Of a DNA stretch of 64,000 nt, positions 53,547 to 61,075 are shown piece by piece. The notes under the pieces were generated by a model. The model was not told the DNA's origin. It saw only the letters and a list, made by a program, of their open reading frames with translations, and did not search any database. The translations under genes were made by a program, and so were the position numbers. The DNA comes from CAZNXJ01 sp964577115 (GTDB lineage: Bacteria; Planctomycetota; Planctomycetia; Pirellulales; Pirellulaceae): contig CAZNXJ010000007.1 in the NCBI GenBank assembly GCA_964577115.1, forward strand, positions 62,001 to 126,000, read 5' to 3'. Every line of letters starts with the position of its first letter. Positions within the stretch are counted from its first letter, which is position 1.

Positions 53547-54530
53547 ATGTCTACCGCCGAACCGGTCGTCGTCGCTCACCAGTTGACGAAAGTCTACGGC
53601 GAATTCACGGCGCTCGACAATCTCTCCATTACATTGCACCGAGGTCAAATTTTGGGCTTTATCGGCCCCAACGGTGCCGGCAAAACCACCACGATCAAAA
53701 TTCTGGTTGGGCTCGTGCGCCCCACAAGCGGCCACGCATCGATCTGCGGCGCCGATTGTGTGCAGGAGGCGCGCCGCATCAAACACCTGGTCGGCTATAT
53801 GCCGGATCGATTCGGCTCGTATGACAACATGCGCGTCCACGAATACCTCGACTTCTTCGGCGCTGCGTTTCGCATCCCTCGTCGAAAACGCCAGCAGCGT
53901 ATCGAAGAGGTGCTGGAAACGACGAACGCGACCTACATGCGCGATCGCTATGTGGAGAGTCTCAGCCACGGTATGCAACAGCGTATCGGCATTGCCCGCA
54001 CGCTGCTCCACGATCCCGAAGTGCTGATTCTCGACGAGCCGGCCAATGGGCTCGATCCACAAGCGCGTGTCGAAATGCGCGAAATCCTGCTGCGACTGGC
54101 AGCGATGGGCAAGACGCTGATCGTGACGAGCCACATCCTGCCCGAGCTCTCGCGCATTTGCGACCAGGTGGCCATCATCACGCACGGGAAGCTACGGGCC
54201 TTTGGGCCGCTGAACGAAATCATGCGCCGCGTGCAACAAGAGCGAACCATCGAAGTGCAGCTCATGAGTGCAGAGGACCTCTCGACCGCCGCCGAAGCCA
54301 TTCGCCAGTTTGGCGATATAGCCACGAGCGTGACAGAGTCGCCCGCCGAGTCGGTTGTGCGCTTTCGAACACAAAAGCCCGAAGAAGCGCTGGGCGAATT
54401 GCTCGCGCATCTGATCCAGCGCGGCGTGCGAGTTACCCAGTTCCGCGAATTGCAGACGGACCTGGAAGATGCATTCTTGTCCGTCACGCGTGAAAACGCG
54501 GCGACTCACGACGCAGCGCTCGCCCCGTAG
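53547..54530 (+). CDS. ABC transporter ATP-binding protein
   Basis: I take the ATG at 53547 because the protein then begins MSTAEPVVVAHQLTKVYGEF, the normal first strand of the domain; the ORF extends 66 codons further upstream without homology. Walker A is GPNGAGKTTTIKIL, the Q-loop region reads VGYMPDRFGSYDNMRVHEYL, the signature is LSHGMQQRIGIARTLLHD, and Walker B is VLILDEPANGLDPQARVEM, with the H-loop in VTSHILPEL. The C-terminal about 80 residues (ERTIEVQLMSAEDLSTAAEA) are typical of CcmA/NatA-like exporters. Permease and a periplasmic partner flank it. It powers the exporter encoded at 54645. Confidence 0.95.
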   Translation: MSTAEPVVVAHQLTKVYGEFTALDNLSITLHRGQILGFIGPNGAGKTTTIKILVGLVRPTSGHASICGADCVQEARRIKHLVGYMPDRFGSYDNMRVHEYLDFFGAAFRIPRRKRQQRIEEVLETTNATYMRDRYVESLSHGMQQRIGIARTLLHDPEVLILDEPANGLDPQARVEMREILLRLAAMGKTLIVTSHILPELSRICDQVAIITHGKLRAFGPLNEIMRRVQQERTIEVQLMSAEDLSTAAEAIRQFGDIATSVTESPAESVVRFRTQKPEEALGELLAHLIQRGVRVTQFRELQTDLEDAFLSVTRENAATHDAALAP

Positions 54531-54644
54531 GACGCGACGGCCTCGCCCCGCGGCATGTCCGCAGGGCCGACGGCCGTCCACGAGCTGGCGGCGGAATCCT
54601 CGTACGACCTGATCCGCTTCACCGTTCACCTGACAAAGCCATCC

Positions 54645-56303
54645 ATGCCGTACCCGGTCATTCAACGTGAATTCGGCGCTCTCTTGCGCACGCGCAAAGC
54701 GCTCTATATCCTCCTGGCAGTGGCCGCCATTTCGTCGCTACTCGTACTGCTGCGCTGGCCCACGGATGCACTCGTCGACCTCTCCGGTGCGCAGGCACGT
54801 TCGGTGTTTCGAATTTTCGGCTACGGGATGCTGGCGACGGTGATGCTGTTGAGCCCCGTCGTGCCGGCGACGTCGATTGTTCGCGAGCGCCAATCCGGGA
54901 CGCTCGCATTGCTCTTTAACACACCTCTTTCCTCGATCGAAATTTATCTCGGCAAACTCATAGGGTCGCTCGGGTATCTGGGCCTGATGCTCATGATGAG
55001 TCTGCCGGCGGCCGCGGCGCTGTCCGCCATGGGCGGGGTCGGGCTCGTGGAAGAGGTGTTGATGGTGTATTTGATTCTCGCGCTGGTGGCCATCCAGTAC
55101 TCGGCGCTGTCGCTATTGATCAGCAGTTACGCCGGTTCTCCCGATTCGGCGCTACGCTGGTCGTTCGGCTGGATGCTCGTTCTTTCCGTCGGCGTATTGG
55201 GACCTCACTTCATGCTCCAGGGCAGCCCGGGTTTGGCGGCGCCCGTGGCGGCCTGGCTGCGTTGTCTGTCGCCCATCCCCGCGATGATGGAACTCGTGGG
55301 GCACGGCGATGTCGGGTCGCAGGGTTTCGTCGCCATTGGTTCAGCGGCCTGGCGCTATGTCCTGCTCGCCAGCATGTCGGTGCTCGCGTTCTCCGCGGCG
55401 ACGACGCTGCGGCTAACGCACCGCATTTTTGATCGCGCGCGGTCGCAGGGCGTCATGACCGACCAGCGCTCGGCGAGCGGTCAATGGCTGCGCCGCTTTC
55501 TTTTTGTCGTCGATCCCCAGCGGCGCAAGCGCAACATCGGGCCGCTGACGAATCCGGTGATGGTGAAAGAGTTCCGTTGTCGGCGGTTCGGCCGTTCGCA
55601 CTGGTTGATGCGGCTGGCGGCGATCAGTGCGCTCGCTTCGTTACTGCTGACCTACGCCTCGACGACGGCGACTATGGAGCGCGGAGTAGAAACCATTGGG
55701 GGCATCATGGTCGTGCTGCAAGTGACGCTCGTCGTTTTGCTGACACCCAGCCTCGCTTCGACGCTGGTCAGCGGCGAGTTGGAAAGCGGCGGCTGGGTAC
55801 TGCTAAAGATGACGCCGATGTCGGCCATCACGATACTCACCGGCAAACTCATGAGTGTCGCCTGGACGCTTCTGCTCATCCTCGTTTCGACGCTGCCAGG
55901 TTATCTCGTGATGTGGTACATCAACCCGGACATGTGGCTACAGGTGCGGCAAGTCGTCATTTGTTTGCTGCTCACCGCCGCCTTTTCTCTAGTCATCAGC
56001 GCAACAATCAGCACGTTTTTTTCGCGCACTGCCGTTTCGACAACCGTCTCGTACGTGGTGCTAATGATGGTGTATGTCGGCACCTTGTTGTTCTGGTTGG
56101 GACGCGATGCGCCGTTCGGGCATCAGGTTGTCGAGAATGCGCTGCGCATCAATCCGATGGCCGCGGCGCTGAGCATCATTCGGACCCCAGGCTTTGGCGA
56201 CTACGAACTCGTTCCGCACAACTGGTGGCTGATCGGAGGCCTGACGGTTGCTCTGCTGATCGCGCTGGCCTTGCGGACGCGGCGGCTGATGCAACCAGCC
56301 TAA
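54645..56303 (+). CDS. ABC-2 type transporter permease, two fused six-helix halves (552 aa)
   Basis: The ATG at 54645 gives MPYPVIQREFGALLRTRKAL, the expected start of an ABC-2 permease. Twelve hydrophobic helices are visible as two sets of six. The halves repeat a conserved motif: ERQSGTLALLFNTPLSSIEI...GKL (about residues 82-105) and ELESGGWVLLKMTPMSAITI...GKL (about 380-403). Both match the ABC-2 coupling segment, so the protein looks like a tandem duplication that makes both halves of the transporter in one chain. It is encoded 115 bp after the ATPase stop. An in-frame ATG at 54555 lacks support. Substrate unknown. Confidence 0.92.
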   Translation: MPYPVIQREFGALLRTRKALYILLAVAAISSLLVLLRWPTDALVDLSGAQARSVFRIFGYGMLATVMLLSPVVPATSIVRERQSGTLALLFNTPLSSIEIYLGKLIGSLGYLGLMLMMSLPAAAALSAMGGVGLVEEVLMVYLILALVAIQYSALSLLISSYAGSPDSALRWSFGWMLVLSVGVLGPHFMLQGSPGLAAPVAAWLRCLSPIPAMMELVGHGDVGSQGFVAIGSAAWRYVLLASMSVLAFSAATTLRLTHRIFDRARSQGVMTDQRSASGQWLRRFLFVVDPQRRKRNIGPLTNPVMVKEFRCRRFGRSHWLMRLAAISALASLLLTYASTTATMERGVETIGGIMVVLQVTLVVLLTPSLASTLVSGELESGGWVLLKMTPMSAITILTGKLMSVAWTLLLILVSTLPGYLVMWYINPDMWLQVRQVVICLLLTAAFSLVISATISTFFSRTAVSTTVSYVVLMMVYVGTLLFWLGRDAPFGHQVVENALRINPMAAALSIIRTPGFGDYELVPHNWWLIGGLTVALLIALALRTRRLMQPA

Positions 56304-56371
56304 CGGCGACGTTCGCACTGCCCTGGTAGCCATAAACTCATTCGAATCCTACAAGCAGATTCCCTCGTCGC

Positions 56372-58141
56372 ATGAACCCGAAACGCTATTGGCCGGCCGT
56401 GTCGCTAGTGCTGCTGATGTGCCTATGGATCGGCGCATCCGGGCCGCGCGTCGTCGGCCAAGACATCGATTCGCTGCTGGACAAGGATCCCTTGCTGCGG
56501 ATTCCGGCTCCGACGCTCGAGTTTGATCCCTCTCTTGCAGACCTATGGATCGACGTGCTCTCGGCACGTGAAGCCGATATGCGGCGGCGTGCGGCGGAGA
56601 GTTTCGTGCGCGCCGAGCGCGAGGGACTAACCGGCTTCGAGCATGCTGGGCCCGCCCTGGCGAAGTTGCTCGAGCGTCCCGACCCACACCCGGCCGTACG
56701 CATCGCCGTGTCACGCGCACTCTGTGCTCTTGACGTGCGCTCGGCGGCTCCGATCTTGTTCGAAGAACTGGATCGCGATGGGCTCGATGCGGCGATCGTC
56801 ATCGAACCGGCGCTGGCACACTGGGGATACGAACCGATCTATGCACGCTGGCGCGAGCGGCTACAGAACAGCCAGGTCGCTCGACGCTATCTGTTGCTTG
56901 CGGTCAACGGCCTGGGCGAAGTGCGGGATACCTCGTCCGAGCAACCGCTGCGTGATATGGTCGCCGATGCTTCGAATCCAGCCGATATCCGATTCGCCGC
57001 TGCCCGAGCGCTCGCGCGCATTCGCACGGACGGTCTCGTCGATCAGGCACGGGAGCTTTACGAGCGCAGTTCCACGGCGGTCATCGACCGAACGCTCGCC
57101 GCCCTGCTTCTCGCGGAACACACCGACGAAGCGGCGCTCGACCTCCTGGACACGATGGCTCGTGATCCCGAGCCCGCCGTGGGAAACCTTGCGCTCGAAC
57201 GGCTCTACGAGACCGCGCCCGAGCGCATTCGGCGGTATGCCGAGCAGCTGCTGGCACAACGCGATGCGAACCTGCGGATGTGGGCCGCGCGAGCCATCGC
57301 GCAGGAGCCGAATCTCGAACATCTGCACTTGCTCGCCCAGCGGCTCGTCGATCCGCATCCCCGTCTGCGCGTGTTCGCTCGTGACGCGCTGTTGAAATTT
57401 GCCGAGGATGAGCAGCTGAAGGCGGCAGTGCTCGCCTCGGCCGAACAGCTGCTCGACGGCGATGACTGGCGAGGCCTGGAGCAGGCGATTCAACTCGTGG
57501 CGCAGCTCGATCACGAGCCCGTGGCGATGCGCGTGTTCGAACTGGTTTCGCATCCGCGCAATGAAGTCGGCGTCACGGCAGCCTGGGGCATACGAAAGCT
57601 ATCCGTTGCGGAGACGCTTTCACCAGCACTCGAGTACTGCACGGAGCTCACCGGCATCATCTCCAATCCCGCTACCGCGGCAACTGTGCAAGGCGATTTT
57701 CAGCAGCGTTTGAGCCAATTGTTTCAGCTGTTCGGCGAGCACCGCTATGCTGCCAGCATTCCCCTGATGCGCAGCTACGCGCCAAGTAAAATGCTGCCGC
57801 CTGAACCGCGCGCGGCCGCCATTTGGACACTCGCGTACATCTACGAGCACGAGCCACCGGAGGACTTCTGTCAGATCCTGATCGCCCGGCTGAACGATGT
57901 GGGAACCACTCCCCCAGAGTCGGATCGGGTTCGGCATTTGGCCGCCGTGGCGCTGGGACGGATGAAGTACGAGCCTGCGCTGCCGACACTTCAGAAATGG
58001 TTTGAAACCGAAGCCCCACATTCGAAGGTCGGCTATGCGTGCGCCTGGGCCATATCGCAGATCACGGACGGCGAGTTGGTCCCGCCTGAGCCGGTGAAGC
58101 GATACTTCCAGGGCTGGTTCCTCACGCCGCACGACGAATAG
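56372..58141 (+). CDS. HEAT-repeat domain protein, exported (589 aa)
   Basis: The N-terminus has a signal peptide (WPAVSLVLLMCLWIGASGP, ending near residue 29). The rest is an all-helical array of about ten HEAT-like repeats, e.g. MRRRAAESFVRAEREGLTGF, HPAVRIAVSRALCALDVRSA, PADIRFAAARALARIRTDGL, EPAVGNLALERLYETAPERI and HPRLRVFARDALLKFAEDEQ, ending with VRHLAAVALGRMKYEPALPT. There is no catalytic domain. It is probably a periplasmic scaffold or binding protein. It follows the exporter permease by 68 bp and precedes the CxxCH dehydrogenase, so it could be transcribed with either. Confidence 0.88.
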   Translation: MNPKRYWPAVSLVLLMCLWIGASGPRVVGQDIDSLLDKDPLLRIPAPTLEFDPSLADLWIDVLSAREADMRRRAAESFVRAEREGLTGFEHAGPALAKLLERPDPHPAVRIAVSRALCALDVRSAAPILFEELDRDGLDAAIVIEPALAHWGYEPIYARWRERLQNSQVARRYLLLAVNGLGEVRDTSSEQPLRDMVADASNPADIRFAAARALARIRTDGLVDQARELYERSSTAVIDRTLAALLLAEHTDEAALDLLDTMARDPEPAVGNLALERLYETAPERIRRYAEQLLAQRDANLRMWAARAIAQEPNLEHLHLLAQRLVDPHPRLRVFARDALLKFAEDEQLKAAVLASAEQLLDGDDWRGLEQAIQLVAQLDHEPVAMRVFELVSHPRNEVGVTAAWGIRKLSVAETLSPALEYCTELTGIISNPATAATVQGDFQQRLSQLFQLFGEHRYAASIPLMRSYAPSKMLPPEPRAAAIWTLAYIYEHEPPEDFCQILIARLNDVGTTPPESDRVRHLAAVALGRMKYEPALPTLQKWFETEAPHSKVGYACAWAISQITDGELVPPEPVKRYFQGWFLTPHDE

Positions 58142-58384
58142 GAAACTCCGGCTCCCATCCCGCGCCGCGGAACAACGGCCCTCGATCGCCCGCCGGCACT
58201 CGCTCTGGCACTTTCCGTCGGCTACAGTAGAGAATCACTTGAGAGCGAACGGCGACGGGAGAATCTGGCGCGTAGAGCCGCCTCGAACGCTCGCGTAACC
58301 GCCGCAGCCGTCGCGTGTTCCCTCTGCCAACCTGCTTAATCTCTCTCCCCGGATATTCTCTTCCTGATACGGTTGCCTTGTAAC

Positions 58385-60901
58385 ATGCTACGATCAACCT
58401 GGCTTCGCACGCTGACAGTCTGGCTCGATGTACTTGTAGCCTCCGGCTTGATGCTGGCGGCGGCAGCACCGGCGGCTGGACAAGCCGCGACTCCCGCCGA
58501 AAACATCACGTTGCTGGAAGGCTTTGAAGCCGAGCTGCTCTACTCGGTGCCGATCGAAACGCAGGGATCCTGGGTTTCTTTGACCATCGATCCCCAGGGG
58601 CGTTTCATTACGTCGGACCAATACGGCAAGCTCTATCGCGTCACGGTGCCTCCCGTGGGCGCCGAGAACTCGGAACTCAAGATTGAACCCATTGAGGTCG
58701 GTGTCGGGACTGCGCACGGACTGCTTTACGCATTCGATAGCCTTTATGTCGTGGCCGGCGAACGAGACCAGGGGCTTTACCGCGTACGTGACACGGACGG
58801 CGACGACAAATATGACGAGGTGAAGCTGCTGCGCCGCCTTCCGGGCGGAGGCGAGCACGGCCCGCATTCGGTCGTGCTGAGCCCCGACGGGAAATCCATC
58901 TTCCTCTGCGCGGGCAACCACACGGATCTGCCCAAGATGGAACATTCGTTGGTGCCGCGCAACTGGGCCGAAGACCAGTTGCTGCCGCGTATGTGGGACG
59001 CTGGCGGCCATGCGGTCAACCGCCTGGCACCGGGCGGCTGGATTGCTCGCACCGATCCGGAAGGCTCGGAGTTCGAACTTTTTAGCATCGGATACCGCAA
59101 CGAATTCGACATCGCCTTCAATGCCGACGGCGAACTGTTCACGTACGACTCGGACATGGAATGGGACATCGGCACGCCGTGGTACCGGCCGACGCGCGTC
59201 GTGCATGCAACGGCAGGCAGCGAGTTTGGCTGGCGCTCGGGAACCGGCAAATGGCCCGAATTCTATCCCGATTCGTTACCGGCGGCGGTGAACATCGGCC
59301 CCGGTTCTCCGACGGGCATCGTCTTCGGTGCGGGTGCGCGTTTCCCGGCCAAATATCAGCGAGCTCTGTTCATCTCCGACTGGAGCTATGGCAAGCTGTA
59401 CGCCGTGCACCTGGAACCGGACGGTGCATCGTACAAGGGCGAGTTTGAACTGTTCGCCACGGCCTCGCCGCTCGCCATCACCGATTTGGTCATCCACCCC
59501 AAAGACGGCGCGATGTACTTCGCGACGGGCGGGCGGCGCACGCAGTCCGGCTTCTATCGCATCAAGTACACAGGTTCGGAGTCAACCGCGCCCGCCACGC
59601 TGACTGACGAGAAAGGCAAGGAGGCGCGCGAGCTTCGCCGCTCGATTGAACAACTATTCACGCAGCGCGGACCGCACGTCATCGAAACGGCCTGGCCGTA
59701 TCTGGACCATGAAGACCGGTTCATCCGGTACGCGGCACGGATTGCCATCGAGCACCAGCCGGTCGAACAATGGGCCGACAAGGCGCTTGAGCAGCAGTCG
59801 GCCAACGGCCTGCTAACCGCGATGATCGCGCTTGCCCGGTGTGGTAAGCCGGAGCACCAGTCGGCCATGATTCAGGCGCTCTCGCGACTCGACTGGAAAC
59901 AGCTCGATCGCGAGCAGCAACTCGGTTTGCTGCGTGCGTATGGTTTGATATTCGCGCGGTTTGGGGAGGGGACCAGCGAGCAGCGCGAAGCGGTGATCGC
60001 CAAAGTTAATGCTTACTTCCCCTCGGGCGATCAATTCCTCGACCAGGAACTCGCGCGGCTGCTCGTCTATCTCCGTGCTCCGGATGTCATCGAGCGGACG
60101 CTCGAGCTGTTGACCAGTGGCGCCACGCAGGAAGAGCAAATCCATTACGCATTGTGCCTGCGTGTGCTGAAGGATGGCTGGACGCTCGATCAGCGCAAGA
60201 AGTATTTCCAATGGTTCCAGCAAGCAGCCGCGCTGCGCGGTGGACATAGCTTCCAAGGCTTTTTGCTCAACATCCGCAACGAAGCCATTGATGGATTAAG
60301 CAATGAGGAAAAAACGGCCTTGGCCGAGCTTCTCGAGGCTCCGCCGATGCCGCTCCCGGCGGAAGCGGCTACCCCGCCGCGGGATATCGTGAAGAAGTGG
60401 ACGTCGGATGAGCTGTTCAAGCTCGTCGAGAACGGCGTGCACGGACGCGACTTCGAGCGGGGACGCCGGTTGTTCGCGGAGGCCACATGCTTTAAATGCC
60501 ACCGATTCGACGGCCAAGGTGGCATCATCGGCCCGGACCTGACAGGAGTCGGTAAGCGGTTCGATTACCGCTACCTGATCGAGTCGATCGTTGAACCGGA
60601 CAAAGTCATTTCCGACCAGTACCAGGCGACCGTCTTCGTGCTCGCCACTGGAAACACCGTCATCGGTAAGGTGGCTAACTTGAACAATGACGTGATCTCC
60701 GTCATCACGAATATGCTCGAACCGGGCAACATGACGGGCGTCAAACGCGGCGATATCGAAGAACAATTTCCGTCTCCGGTGTCGATGATGCCGGCCGGGC
60801 TCTTGGATACGTTTACGGACGACGAGATTCTCGATCTGCTCGCATATCTTCGTTCGGGCGGAGATCCGGAGTTTGAAGCGTTCCAGTCCAAGGCCCAGTA
60901 G
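58385..60901 (+). CDS. PVC-type haem-binding CxxCH protein with glucose/sorbosone-dehydrogenase-like propeller (838 aa)
   Basis: The ATG at 58385 is used; the TTG at 58373 is not needed. A signal peptide (about 8-35) precedes a six-bladed propeller of the membrane-bound dehydrogenase type: GFEAELLYSVPIETQGSWVS, GVGTAHGLLYAFDSLYVVAG, RLPGGGEHGPHSVVLSPDGK and HAVNRLAPGGWIARTDPEG. A helical middle follows (about 420-640). A C-terminal cytochrome c domain has C702-F-K-C705-H706 in ATCFKCHRFDGQGGIIGPDL, and a methionine-containing axial-ligand region (SPVSMMPAGLLDTF). It is exported and should transfer electrons from an unknown sugar-like substrate to a haem c. Such proteins are characteristic of Planctomycetes and Verrucomicrobia and often neighbour ThuA genes, as here. 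Confidence 0.93.
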   Translation: MLRSTWLRTLTVWLDVLVASGLMLAAAAPAAGQAATPAENITLLEGFEAELLYSVPIETQGSWVSLTIDPQGRFITSDQYGKLYRVTVPPVGAENSELKIEPIEVGVGTAHGLLYAFDSLYVVAGERDQGLYRVRDTDGDDKYDEVKLLRRLPGGGEHGPHSVVLSPDGKSIFLCAGNHTDLPKMEHSLVPRNWAEDQLLPRMWDAGGHAVNRLAPGGWIARTDPEGSEFELFSIGYRNEFDIAFNADGELFTYDSDMEWDIGTPWYRPTRVVHATAGSEFGWRSGTGKWPEFYPDSLPAAVNIGPGSPTGIVFGAGARFPAKYQRALFISDWSYGKLYAVHLEPDGASYKGEFELFATASPLAITDLVIHPKDGAMYFATGGRRTQSGFYRIKYTGSESTAPATLTDEKGKEARELRRSIEQLFTQRGPHVIETAWPYLDHEDRFIRYAARIAIEHQPVEQWADKALEQQSANGLLTAMIALARCGKPEHQSAMIQALSRLDWKQLDREQQLGLLRAYGLIFARFGEGTSEQREAVIAKVNAYFPSGDQFLDQELARLLVYLRAPDVIERTLELLTSGATQEEQIHYALCLRVLKDGWTLDQRKKYFQWFQQAAALRGGHSFQGFLLNIRNEAIDGLSNEEKTALAELLEAPPMPLPAEAATPPRDIVKKWTSDELFKLVENGVHGRDFERGRRLFAEATCFKCHRFDGQGGIIGPDLTGVGKRFDYRYLIESIVEPDKVISDQYQATVFVLATGNTVIGKVANLNNDVISVITNMLEPGNMTGVKRGDIEEQFPSPVSMMPAGLLDTFTDDEILDLLAYLRSGGDPEFEAFQSKAQ

Positions 60902-61075
60902 CGTCTCATGTGCGACGGGCCTTCTAGCAGCCCGTGGGCAATGGAACATGGCGTCAAGGCGCTCGCCGGGCGAAGCGCCTTGCGCCGTTTCTTGGGCAGG
61001 CATTGCCGGCGAGCCGACGGGCAGCGGCAACCTGTGGCGGCTTACTTTCCTCTCTTCGTTCAGGGAAGTGTTTCG

